Source of the DNA: Ectobacillus sp048976805
GTDB taxonomy: Bacteria; Bacillota; Bacilli; Bacillales; Bacillaceae_G
Reading direction: 5' to 3'
Assembly (NCBI GenBank): GCA_048976805.1
Contig: JBHGUR010000092.1
Span: forward strand, 1-44,086
Length of the DNA stretch: 44,086 nt
In this document: positions 13,623 to 21,373 of the stretch, one piece after another
Layout of the letters: each line of letters starts with the position of its first letter
Position numbering within the stretch: the first letter of the stretch is position 1
Program-made: the position numbers and the translations under genes
The notes under the pieces: generated by a model
The model's input: only the letters and a program-made list of their open reading frames with translations
Told to the model about the DNA's origin: nothing
The model's database searches: none

Positions 13623-15452
13623 CTACGCTCCTCCTTCAAACAGCTCTACATACTGCTTCGGGTCGATTAATTGAAGCTCTTCCGGCGTCGCATCCACCCG
13701 TATGTAAACACGGTGGTGGCCAGCTACATAAATTCCTTCGCCCTGCCGCCGCCTTCCGATAATCGCTTCCTCCTCCTCAGACAGGCGAAGTACATCGTAT
13801 TCCTTTAAATCGCGAATATCATTATCCTGAAGGCCCAGCAAAAGCATGCTGATGCTATTGTTTAAAATTGCTTTCCCAACATTATGCCCGTCTTCGACCG
13901 CTCCTAGAAAATCAATCGGCTGTTGCGAAGCGACGAGAGCCTCTCCGGCATACTTGCGAATTCTTTTATATACATCGAGCAAAAATAAAGCGCTTTTCGG
14001 GCTGCGCATAAGAAGATGCGCTTCATCGACATACAATTTCTTCGGTGTAATGCGGTCTCTCGTAATCTCTTCCCATAAAAACGAAAGAATATTAAACATG
14101 GCAACCGGTTGGCTATCACCGTCCTGCTGCAAATCTTTAATATCAAAGCAAATAATATTGTTGTGCAAATTCACATTCGTAATGCCGTTAAAAAGCTTGC
14201 AATTCGTTCCTTCCGTATACATCCGTAAAATTTCCCGGAAATTGCGAAGGTTTTCATAATCTGTTTCACCAATATGATGATATAAATCTCCCAAAGTAGG
14301 AAAGTCTTCTGCTTTTCGATTTGCAAATGCTGTTTCTTCTGTAATGCCGTACCGTTTATATACCGCAAATAAGGCTCGTTCAAGCAGCGCGCTTTCTAAA
14401 ACGGTCATATCCGGATAAATAAGCTTAAAAAAAATTTTCAGCCGTTGCATTTTTAAAAACAATACGCTGCCGCGAATATCGTCGTCTGTTGTATCATGCA
14501 AAATATGAAATGGATTAATAACATGTTCGGTATTATTGCTGATACGGATGACTTGCCCGCCGATTTTAGAAACAATACGGGCAAATTCCCGCTCCGGGTC
14601 CAAAATATAAAACCGCGTTTCCTTCTCTTCAAGTACCCACTGGCGCAGGAAATGCTTTTGCATAAAAAAGCTTTTGCCCATTCCCGTTGTCCCGAGAATG
14701 AGCATGTTGCGGGACGGAAATCTTTTTTTGTCATTCATATCAACAAGTACAACATTATCTGTATGCAAATTTTTGCCTATAATAATGCCCCTATGCATGA
14801 ACAATTCACTTTCATCAAATGGAAGCATGGAAGCTACCGCTGATGTATGCATATTTTGATATGTGTAATGAGTTAAGGTAGCATTACAAATAGGAAGTAC
14901 ACTACGGAACGCTTCCAGCATATTATCGCGGGCTGGTACAACAGAAAGCCCCGTTTTCCATATAACACCTTGCAAACGGTCTGTTAAACGATTTAACTCC
15001 TCCAAACTCTCTGCTTGCAAATGAAGGTATGTATGCACAAGAAAAATTGTTTTATGATTGCTTCCAAGCAATACGTCCAGCATGTTCTCGGCGCTGCGTC
15101 GTTTCCGCTCCGTTTCTTTGCGGCGCACTGGCGAAAGCGGCTGATTTACACGGGCGTCATATTCCTCAATAGACTGGTTTAAGTGCCGGATCATTTTATC
15201 GCTTGCAATCGGCACGAGATGCGTGCTCACATTCATATTCCCCGAAAACCGGTACAACTTTGTAAGCCAATTTCCCTTTACATAGTTCGGATAATCAACA
15301 ACGAGCAAAGTGCGGGCGTAATTGGAGCCAAATATCATATAATCACGTGTTTCTTCAATGCAGCCAGGCGCAATTTTATCTTTTAAAAATGCGCATCCCC
15401 CTATATACATTTCTAATTCAGTCAGCCTTTTTTTAGCTTTCCGCAGGAACAT
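13623..15452 (-). CDS. VirB4-family T4SS ATPase
   Basis: The energising ATPase of type IV secretion. The 609 residues have the VirB4/TrbE-type N-terminal half (about 1-225, including SNYARTLLVVDYP) and a RecA-like motor. The motor has Walker A GTTGMGKS at 254-261, Walker B KLYVDEAHLL at about 472-481 and the ASQQP motif near 508-512. The length matches PrgJ/TraE-type VirB4 proteins of Gram-positive systems and is shorter than ConE. ATG 15452 has GGGGAG upstream and overlaps the preceding gene by 20 bases. No second, VirD4-type ATPase is present in the window. Confidence 0.93.
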   Translation of the reverse strand: MFLRKAKKRLTELEMYIGGCAFLKDKIAPGCIEETRDYMIFGSNYARTLLVVDYPNYVKGNWLTKLYRFSGNMNVSTHLVPIASDKMIRHLNQSIEEYDARVNQPLSPVRRKETERKRRSAENMLDVLLGSNHKTIFLVHTYLHLQAESLEELNRLTDRLQGVIWKTGLSVVPARDNMLEAFRSVLPICNATLTHYTYQNMHTSAVASMLPFDESELFMHRGIIIGKNLHTDNVVLVDMNDKKRFPSRNMLILGTTGMGKSFFMQKHFLRQWVLEEKETRFYILDPEREFARIVSKIGGQVIRISNNTEHVINPFHILHDTTDDDIRGSVLFLKMQRLKIFFKLIYPDMTVLESALLERALFAVYKRYGITEETAFANRKAEDFPTLGDLYHHIGETDYENLRNFREILRMYTEGTNCKLFNGITNVNLHNNIICFDIKDLQQDGDSQPVAMFNILSFLWEEITRDRITPKKLYVDEAHLLMRSPKSALFLLDVYKRIRKYAGEALVASQQPIDFLGAVEDGHNVGKAILNNSISMLLLGLQDNDIRDLKEYDVLRLSEEEEAIIGRRRQGEGIYVAGHHRVYIRVDATPEELQLIDPKQYVELFEGGA

Positions 15453-16077
15453 GCGCTCTCCCCCTGACTGTAACAAGGTTCATAGCAGTATCTTGAATAG
15501 AACGATGTTGAGAGCTGGCATAATCGAACAGCGTGTGAAGATACCGTGCAACATCAAGATCATGTACCTCTTGCACGCTTAAACCAATTTCCTCAAGCCC
15601 GCTCTTTATATGCCTTTTCTTTTGTTCTAGCTGCAGCATGCTTTCTTCATAAGCTTGCTTTGTCGTGCCTGTAACGGCTTCCGCAATTATGATATAGCGT
15701 TGCCGCTGAATCATAGTTGCATTTGTTTCAATTCCTCTTGCATATGCGATATAGCCTCGCAAAAGGTTTTGCTTGATAGATTTTGTGCCATCCAGCTTTT
15801 CTTCTAAGCTTCTTACATAGCAGCCAAGATCTACGGGTTGCGACGCAATCGTTGTTTGCACTGGAAAAGAAAGGCTTCGCAAAAACAATTCATAACGTTC
15901 CATCGTTTCATTCAATTCGCGGTGGCTCATCAAATCTAGATTAAAAGAAGATACACGCAACGGCTGAACTAGCCGAAAATCTTCTGTTACTATGATTCCG
16001 CCATCAAGCGCCTGCACTGGAATTAACTGTTGGACAGACTGCCTCTTCCGTTCGTCTTCCTTCTTTTTCCACAACAT
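15433..16077 (-). CDS. TraC-like partner protein of VirB4
   Basis: A soluble protein of 214 residues. It starts with a basic stretch and LIPVQALDGGIIVTEDFRLVQPLRVSSFNLDLMSHRELNETMERYELFLRSL. That pattern (IP...DGIIVTEDGRYV..L.V...NF...S..E) is one I associate with the small proteins encoded between PrgI and VirB4 in Gram-positive T4SS clusters, and with VirB4 N-terminal regions. The second half is helical and charged (EESMLQLEQKKRHIKSGLEEIG). ATG 16077 follows AGGAGAC. The 20-base overlap with virB4 implies coupled synthesis and probably a complex. The name is tentative. Confidence 0.65.
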   Translation of the reverse strand: MLWKKKEDERKRQSVQQLIPVQALDGGIIVTEDFRLVQPLRVSSFNLDLMSHRELNETMERYELFLRSLSFPVQTTIASQPVDLGCYVRSLEEKLDGTKSIKQNLLRGYIAYARGIETNATMIQRQRYIIIAEAVTGTTKQAYEESMLQLEQKKRHIKSGLEEIGLSVQEVHDLDVARYLHTLFDYASSQHRSIQDTAMNLVTVRGRAHVPAES

Positions 16078-16078
16078 A

Positions 16079-16381
16079 TTATGTCTCCTTTCGATAGTAA
16101 TACACTCTTTGCCGCCTCTTGAACCGTACATGCTCAAACACATGCTGCCAAAACGGAATATTTTCCCTTACCGGCCGAACATATACGAGTATGGCAGAAA
16201 CAAGAAGGGTAATGATAACAATCGGCAGTTTCACATACATAGAAATCGGCATGAGCAACACCGGTATATCTATCAGAAGCAACGGCAAGAAGCATATCAA
16301 ATCTTTTAATGTCACATTTTGCAAAATTTCAAAATCGCCGCGCACATTATCCGGAACCGTATATTCTCGTTTGTCCTGCAT
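16079..16381 (-). CDS. PrgI-family (VirB3-like) membrane protein
   Basis: 100 residues with the PrgI layout. It opens with YTVPDNVRGDFEILQNVTLKDLICFLP, has two close membrane spans (about 25-70), then the R-P...PFWQHVFEHVRFKRRQRVYYY ending. PrgI proteins sit with VirB4 in the inner-membrane complex and are thought to be the VirB3 counterpart. The start at ATG 16381 has GGGTGAA just upstream, 4 bases after the previous stop. Its one-base separation from the next gene again indicates a single operon. Confidence 0.82.
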   Translation of the reverse strand: MQDKREYTVPDNVRGDFEILQNVTLKDLICFLPLLLIDIPVLLMPISMYVKLPIVIITLLVSAILVYVRPVRENIPFWQHVFEHVRFKRRQRVYYYRKET

Positions 16382-16385
16382 ATCT

Positions 16386-16703
16386 TCACCCTAGTAATCC
16401 AATAAACCATTTCATAATAACACCAGCGCTTAATACAATTGCGACGACAATTAACGTTTCTTTCATATGATTCTTATATTCGCTTTTTTTGCTTGATGAG
16501 TTTGTTAGTTTATACATGATTCCCAGCGCCATAATAGCGGCAGTTCCAATTGACGGGGAAACGATCATAAAAAAGTTAATAATGCCGTTTGTCACATTTT
16601 TTACAATAGTAGTCGGATCATCGCTAACCGCAAACACAGGGTGGGGGATGACTAAAACAACGGTAGCTAATAAAATGGCGTACATGCGTTTTAACATGTG
16701 CAT
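16386..16703 (-). CDS. VirB2/TrbC-like small pilin-like protein
   Basis: First gene of the operon, 105 residues. It has a signal peptide (AILLATVVLVIPHPVFA, likely cut before VSDD) and two hydrophobic helices (about 42-64 and 82-103) joined by a polar, lysine-rich loop (NSSSKKSEYKNHMKET). This matches the two-helix form of VirB2/TrbC pilins and their Gram-positive analogues. ATG 16703 follows AAAGGAGG. A second ATG two codons in is possible. Sequence alone does not prove pilin function. If it is one, this apparatus has a surface or pore subunit. Confidence 0.65.
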   Translation of the reverse strand: MHMLKRMYAILLATVVLVIPHPVFAVSDDPTTIVKNVTNGIINFFMIVSPSIGTAAIMALGIMYKLTNSSSKKSEYKNHMKETLIVVAIVLSAGVIMKWFIGLLG

Positions 16704-17004
16704 ATCCTTCCTCCTTTTTGCCTAGGTTATTTGGGGACTTTCTGCCGTTCTAAATACTGCTCTAGCATTTGAATCACTACACGGTAAATAAAATGGCCGG
16801 TCATACTGCAACAACCGTTTCTTAAACAGCGCAGGAATTTTCGCATTCAATTTTTTGTTTCTCCTGACCCACGTCCCCTTTAGGAAGAAATATTCTTTTC
16901 TTCTACATCTCATGTATATGCACAAGCTCTTAAAGACAACATAACTATCACATATTTCGTTCTTCAAATGATGACATAACCTGCAAAAGATATAGAAAAA
17001 ACAA
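16704..17004 (-). promoter_or_regulatory. Leader/promoter region of the T4SS-like operon
   Basis: About 300 bases without a convincing gene, between a terminator and the first operon gene. A promoter must lie here because the terminator at 17005-17042 isolates it from ypiP. I see no clear sigma-A promoter. CATATACAT at about 16912-16920 (minus strand) resembles a mother-cell sigma -10 but lacks a convincing -35. The 81-residue frame within it has no ribosome site. Confidence 0.4.
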
Positions 17005-17042
17005 AACAGGTTGCGGGGAAAATCTTCCCCACAACCTGTAGG
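17005..17042 (-). terminator. Strong terminator of ypiP
   Basis: ACAGGTTG(C/T)GGGGAA and TTCCCC-CAACCTGT form a stem of about 15 bp followed by TTTTGTTTTTT on the minus strand. Confidence 0.92.
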
Positions 17043-17064
17043 ATAGCTTCATCTATAAGCTTTG

Positions 17065-17838
17065 CTATTTTTCAATGACACCGAAATGGAATTTTGATGT
17101 TTTGCGACGATATACGGAAAAACCGTATTTATCAAAGCGTTCGCTGCGAAAATGGTCCTTTAGGACTACCCGTATTTTTGCGACTCGAAGCGCCTCCTTT
17201 ACAGATTCCTCCGTTACATCATTATACAAAGCAAAATGCTTTAAACCGCGAATACCATCCGATTCTAAAATACTTTCCTCAAACATCGGATCCAAGTAGA
17301 CCACATCGTAGGCTTGATTTTCGCAGCTTTTTAGATACGACAAGTGGTCACTTTGTATCACTACAATCCGCCGCATCGCTTCATCCATTTCACGATAATT
17401 TGCTCGCCATTGCTGCAGTCCTTGTCGCACAATATACGCCATATAACGGTTTCCTTCTATTCCTGTAATCTTTCCTGTTTCTCCTGCGGCGTAGCTTGCG
17501 ACGATACTGTCTGAAGCCATGCCAAGCGTACAATCTAGTATACTCATGCCTCGCTTAAGCTTTGCCGCTTGCAAAAACGGGTCGTGCTCCCCCCGCATAA
17601 GACGCTTGATGCGAAAGCTGGCGGAATTCGGATGAAAGAAAAAAGAATCCTCGGCTCCATACGGGTATACTTGAAGGCGATTTTTTCCGACAACAAGTAC
17701 ATCATCCTTAAAACGATCTTGTAGCTGTTGTATCGAATCATCTTTTCGGATGGCAAAGGGACTCTCCAAATCAACGGCAACTTTTTTTGCATGCGCTGTC
17801 ATTTCCTTATTCGTTCTCCCTGCTGTTGTTACAATCAT
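17065..17838 (-). CDS. ypiP: Class I SAM-dependent methyltransferase, YpiP (RsmJ-like)
   Basis: 257 residues. A short N-terminal region is followed by a Rossmann methyltransferase fold: motif I LDCTLGMASDS (about 101-111), the acidic end of strand 2 in GIEGNRYM, and a DPMF motif (DVVYLDPMFEES) in place of the usual DPPY/NPPY. The D-x-T-x-G-x-x-x-D and DPMF combination is that of RsmJ, which makes m2G1516 in E. coli 16S rRNA, so an rRNA guanine methyltransferase is a reasonable guess. It lies next to brxA as in other Bacillus. GGTGAG-type site upstream of ATG 17838. Confidence 0.85.
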   Translation of the reverse strand: MIVTTAGRTNKEMTAHAKKVAVDLESPFAIRKDDSIQQLQDRFKDDVLVVGKNRLQVYPYGAEDSFFFHPNSASFRIKRLMRGEHDPFLQAAKLKRGMSILDCTLGMASDSIVASYAAGETGKITGIEGNRYMAYIVRQGLQQWRANYREMDEAMRRIVVIQSDHLSYLKSCENQAYDVVYLDPMFEESILESDGIRGLKHFALYNDVTEESVKEALRVAKIRVVLKDHFRSERFDKYGFSVYRRKTSKFHFGVIEK

Positions 17839-17898
17839 ATGCTCACCTGTTAAAAAGCTTATATACGTTAAAGAAAAAAGGGAGATTTCCTCTCCCTT

Positions 17899-18333
17899 TT
17901 AACAATGCTCTTCAAATGCTTGCAGAAGGCTATTCATGATTCCTTCCATTGTGTTTCCTTCAATGTCATGGCGATGCATGAAAAAGACAACTTCTTTGCC
18001 TTTTAATAACGCCATAGATGGGGAGGAAGGAGGAATGTCATCAAAATAAGATCTCATCATCGCCGTTGCTTCCTTATCTTGGCCAGCAAATACCGTTACG
18101 AGATGATTTGGTCTTTTTTCAGCCCGAACTAGCGCTTGCGCAGCTGCCGGGCGCGCAAGCCCTGCAGCGCAGCCACAAACAGAGTTAATGACAACAAGTG
18201 TTGTGCCTGTTGCATTTTCCATATAATTTTCTACTTCTTCAGCAGTTGTCAGCTCTTGAAATCCAGCGCGGACAAGCTCCTGGCGCATTGGAATAACCAT
18301 TTGTCTCATATACTCTTCGTATGCATTTACCAT
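17899..18333 (-). CDS. brxA: Bacilliredoxin (YphP/BrxA family)
   Basis: A thioredoxin-fold protein of 144 residues that removes bacillithiol from mixed disulfides on oxidised proteins. The family active site C53-G-C55 is in NSVCGCAAGLARPAA. The later VTVFAGQDKEAT and PPSSPSMALLKGKEVVFFMHRHDIEG segments also match. It ends in ...EEHC. ATG 18333 follows AGGAGAG. Its presence implies that the organism uses bacillithiol. Confidence 0.95.
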   Translation of the reverse strand: MVNAYEEYMRQMVIPMRQELVRAGFQELTTAEEVENYMENATGTTLVVINSVCGCAAGLARPAAAQALVRAEKRPNHLVTVFAGQDKEATAMMRSYFDDIPPSSPSMALLKGKEVVFFMHRHDIEGNTMEGIMNSLLQAFEEHC

Positions 18334-18400
18334 TTCAAATTCTCTCCTTATGAAAAACTTTCCTGCTTCATCATATCATGTACATGCCCGCGACGCAAAG

Positions 18401-18796
18401 CTATCGCTCCACTTGTTTATTTTCAAGCAAACACACTCCCGCTTGGCAATGGCCAACCGGCACAATAAAGCGGCGGGAAGCGATGAAATCATACAATCGC
18501 TGCCCTGTTTTCGTCCAAATAGACAGCTTGATAAACGGGAGTAAAGGCCAATACAAAGGTATATGCTTCGCAAGAGCATAACATGCATATATGCCATCAT
18601 GCCAAACCTTTCCATCCCAAATAAAAAGGCGTTTTTCCATTTTAAGAAGAAGAGAGCTTGTTAAACGGTACGTTTGCACCGTCTCCCTCTCGCGAAATGA
18701 TACAAACTCGAGAGCATTTCTTATATCCAGCTGTTTCGTCCGTTTCGCCACCTTCATGCAAAGCGGGCACCAACCATCATAAAATACAGTGAGCAC
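18401..18796 (-). CDS. DCC-family thiol-disulfide oxidoreductase-like protein (DUF393)
   Basis: 131 residues. The DCC motif is at the N-terminus (FYDGWCPLC, about 4-12), followed by the usual F-R-E-R-E and W-D-G-K-V-W-H-D-G type segments and a central hydrophobic stretch (YWPLLPFIKLSIW). The two cysteines resemble a thioredoxin-like active site, but no substrate is known for most members. I chose GTG 18796 because AGAGGGG is 7-10 bases upstream. The next gene upstream is only 23 bases away, so they are probably co-transcribed. Confidence 0.85.
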   Translation of the reverse strand: MLTVFYDGWCPLCMKVAKRTKQLDIRNALEFVSFRERETVQTYRLTSSLLLKMEKRLFIWDGKVWHDGIYACYALAKHIPLYWPLLPFIKLSIWTKTGQRLYDFIASRRFIVPVGHCQAGVCLLENKQVER

Positions 18797-18819
18797 ATTT
18801 CCGCCCCTCTCCATCGAAC

Positions 18820-19944
18820 CTACTTGGCATTTCGATATTCAGTCATCTGCTTCCAAACAGATCCCTTCGCTTCCTCTCCGCCTTCTATACGTTCAATAGC
18901 AAGGCGGGCCTGCATCGCCACTTCAAACTCAGGGTCATCCTGCGCTGCCTTTAACGCCGAAAGCGCGCTTTCGTCTCCTTCCTCAAATAAAAACATTGCC
19001 GCTCTCCAGCGCACAAGCTTGCTTGAATCCTGTAAAGCTTCTATCATCGCCGGCATCGCCTCTTTATCCCCAATATCAGACAAGCAGTCTCCGGCAGTGC
19101 GGCGCACGCTGACTGCTTTGTCTTTTAACGCTTTATATAAAAGCGGCATAACCGCTTTTCCTTTAATCATGCCCAGGTATGCCGTTGCCAACCGGCGGAT
19201 GGATACTTTTTCGTCCTGCAACGCTTTTTCCAACACAGGAAGGTCGGCTTCTGTCGGATTCATTTGTTCCAGTGCTGCATAGCGCTTTTGCCAATCTGGC
19301 TGTTCCATCATCTCTATTGCAACTTGGTACGGCTCCCGTTTTTTGACGATAATTTCCTTCGCGCCGCTTTGATTTAAAATATCCTTTATTAATACAGCTA
19401 CCCGATTTTCTGGATATGCAGCGACAATCTCACCGACAATTTCTTTTCCGATTTCTTCCACACTCCCGTAACGAACGCCTTGTTCTACCCATTTTCGTTC
19501 CTGTACGACGTTAGGAGCGGACATTTGCAGCTTCATAATCGCGCCTTTAAAATATTCTGGCAATCCAAAGCGTTCTTCTCTTTCCCCGTCTGTCAATTTC
19601 ACCTGCATCGGAATGCCGTAAAACATTTGGACAAATGCTTGCACTTCTCCGAAATGCGTATTTATAGCTTTCTCTTCTGTTGCTTCCGCCTCTCCAAATA
19701 CAGCGCGCACATTTTGCAAAATCGGCTTCCAGTCATATTTGGCATTGCGCTCCACGGCAAGAAAATCCGCTACATGATATACTCCTTTCACACCTTCAAT
19801 AGCAAGAATCTGTTGTATTTTTTCAGGAGCTTGCATAGCATTATCAAACGTATAATTATTGCGCTTTCCCGCAGGAAGCTCTTCATCTAATATTACTTTC
19901 ATCGTATTTGGACTTGGAGTTGGTTCAATTGCTTTTATTTTCAT
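18820..19944 (-). CDS. ypgR: NifU-N / HEAT-repeat protein (YpgR/CvfC family)
   Basis: 374 residues in two parts. The first 90 residues form a NifU-N/scaffold domain (PTPSPNTMKVILDEELP...YHVADFLAVERNAKYDW). From about 215 onwards there are repeated HEAT units of about 31 residues (for example VSIRRLATAYLGMIKGKAVMPLL, VSVRRTAGDCLSDIGDKEAMPAM, LVRWRAAMFLFEEGDESAL). It is the protein called conserved virulence factor C in staphylococci. The role is unknown and a scaffold function is inferred. It lacks the NifU cysteines in the N-domain, as is usual in this family. Confidence 0.92.
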   Translation of the reverse strand: MKIKAIEPTPSPNTMKVILDEELPAGKRNNYTFDNAMQAPEKIQQILAIEGVKGVYHVADFLAVERNAKYDWKPILQNVRAVFGEAEATEEKAINTHFGEVQAFVQMFYGIPMQVKLTDGEREERFGLPEYFKGAIMKLQMSAPNVVQERKWVEQGVRYGSVEEIGKEIVGEIVAAYPENRVAVLIKDILNQSGAKEIIVKKREPYQVAIEMMEQPDWQKRYAALEQMNPTEADLPVLEKALQDEKVSIRRLATAYLGMIKGKAVMPLLYKALKDKAVSVRRTAGDCLSDIGDKEAMPAMIEALQDSSKLVRWRAAMFLFEEGDESALSALKAAQDDPEFEVAMQARLAIERIEGGEEAKGSVWKQMTEYRNAK

Positions 19945-20003
19945 GGTAGCTCTCCTTTATTGCGTTTATTTTTCTCAGTTTATCACGTTGAAAAAGGTAG
20001 TTT

Positions 20004-20342
20004 CTAATGAGATGCTTGTTCTTTTTTGCGTTCTAAAAATGTAACGTTTTCAGCAGCAACTTCTGTACGGTACATCCGCTTTCCTTCCTTATTTTCATAA
20101 CGGCTCGTATGAATTCTGCCGGTAATTCCGACAAGCGCGCCTTTTTTGCAATAGATTGCTACATTTTCTGCCGGCTTCCTCCAAATGGTACAGTCAATAA
20201 AATCAGCCTGCTGCTCGCCTAAGCTATTGCGAAAGCCGCGGTTTACCGCTACACGGATTTTTGCATATGCCACCCCTTGCTTTGTGTAAAACAATTCCGG
20301 ATCCCGCGTTAGCCTTCCGATTAGAACAACCCGGTTCATCAT
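20004..20342 (-). CDS. ssbB: Single-stranded DNA-binding protein, short SsbB type
   Basis: 112 residues forming one OB fold: MNRVVLIGRLTRDPELFYTKQG, FRNSLGEQQADFIDCTIWRKPAENVAIYCKKG and the ITGRIHTSRYENKEGKRMYRTEVAAENVTFL end. The protein stops soon after the OB fold and lacks the acidic DDDIPF-type tip that recruits partner proteins in SsbA. This is the competence-linked SsbB form, which coats incoming DNA. ATG 20342 is chosen with GAGGTGAT upstream. ATG 20339 directly follows and is equally possible. Confidence 0.92.
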   Translation of the reverse strand: MMNRVVLIGRLTRDPELFYTKQGVAYAKIRVAVNRGFRNSLGEQQADFIDCTIWRKPAENVAIYCKKGALVGITGRIHTSRYENKEGKRMYRTEVAAENVTFLERKKEQASH

Positions 20343-20538
20343 TTCTATCACCTCTACCGTTTTTGCTTATTGTAAGATAGATAGAGATATCGGTAAAATA
20401 AGGAAAAATGGTTTATCACCCTTATAAAATGAAATAAAATCTTTTAAAGATGCGGTCTCTTGATTAAAACTTCCTGAATTTTACATGAAAATACTAGCAG
20501 CAACGAATTTGGATAAATCTTAAGGTATGATGCAAAAC

Positions 20539-20566
20539 AAAACCTCCTGCATATGCAGGAGGTTTT
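20539..20566. terminator. Perfect palindromic terminator
   Basis: AAAACCTCCTGCAT paired with its exact complement, ending in TTTT. It terminates the BI-1 family gene. Confidence 0.9.
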
Positions 20567-20569
20567 ACA

Positions 20570-21301
20570 TTAATCGTTTCTAGCGAAGTAAGAAACAAAG
20601 CGAAGGATTTCCAGGTACAGCCACACCAATGTAAGCATTAAGCCTAAAGCGCCATACCATTCCATATATTTCGGAGCGCCGGATCTTGCGCCATTTTCAA
20701 TAAAATCAAAATCCAGTACAAGATTTAGTGAAGCAATTACAATTACTACGGCGCTTACAATGATTGCAACGGTGCCGCCATCATGCAAAAACGGCACAGC
20801 TACGCCAAACAATTGCAGCAATGCCACAATAACATACATAAGCAGCACGCCTAAAGTAGCGGACAATACCCCCATACGGAACTTATGCGTTGCTTTAACA
20901 ATTCGCGCCGCATACAACAGCAGCATCGCAAACAAAATAGAAACCGTCAACAACACTGCCTGCAGCACCACTTGGTCACCGAATTGCTGCATGTATAAAG
21001 CGGAAACTGTCCCTAGTACAATTCCTTCCACCGCTGCATAGACAGGAGCTGTTATAGGTGAAATCTTCGGAACAAACACAGTCGCAAACGCCAAGATAGC
21101 AGCTACAATCAACGCGCCCATCATCACCGTCATATTCATCTTATTTTGCATAACTTGCAAATACGCATATACTGCTGTACCAAGAAGCAACATAAGCATA
21201 ATCATCGTTTTGCCGACAGCGCCGCCAATCGTCATCGCCGCGCCGCTTGCTTGCTGTTTGCGCAGCACGTCATTTTTTAGCATCGGATTATTCGTTCTCA
21301 T
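20570..21301 (-). CDS. Bax inhibitor-1 family membrane protein (YaaH/YccA-like, PF12811 type)
   Basis: 243 residues with about seven hydrophobic spans after a polar N-terminus (MRTNNPMLKNDVLRKQQ). Family marks are the LVLDFDFIENG segment near residue 200, with the acidic pair thought to gate calcium leak in BI-1 relatives, and MEWYGALGLMLTLVWLYLEILR at the end. A channel or leak function is known only for relatives. ATG 21301 follows AGGAGGTG. The longer frame by three codons overlaps that site. Confidence 0.88.
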   Translation of the reverse strand: MRTNNPMLKNDVLRKQQASGAAMTIGGAVGKTMIMLMLLLGTAVYAYLQVMQNKMNMTVMMGALIVAAILAFATVFVPKISPITAPVYAAVEGIVLGTVSALYMQQFGDQVVLQAVLLTVSILFAMLLLYAARIVKATHKFRMGVLSATLGVLLMYVIVALLQLFGVAVPFLHDGGTVAIIVSAVVIVIASLNLVLDFDFIENGARSGAPKYMEWYGALGLMLTLVWLYLEILRFVSYFARND

Positions 21302-21373
21302 CTCACGCACCTCCTAAAGGTTATTATTTATTAGTTTATAAGTTTTTTGTCCTTATTTCAAATATATGCGCGT

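Noticed and set aside
11245..16703. Whole cluster as an integrated ICE of the Tn916 or ICEBs1 type
   Set aside because: No integrase, excisionase, relaxase, coupling protein, oriT or direct-repeat attachment sites are present between thyA and ypiP, and gene order differs from both.
16722..16967. 81-residue frame upstream of the T4SS-like operon
   Set aside because: No ribosome site before its TTG start, unusual basic and aromatic composition, and it lies in what should be the operon leader.
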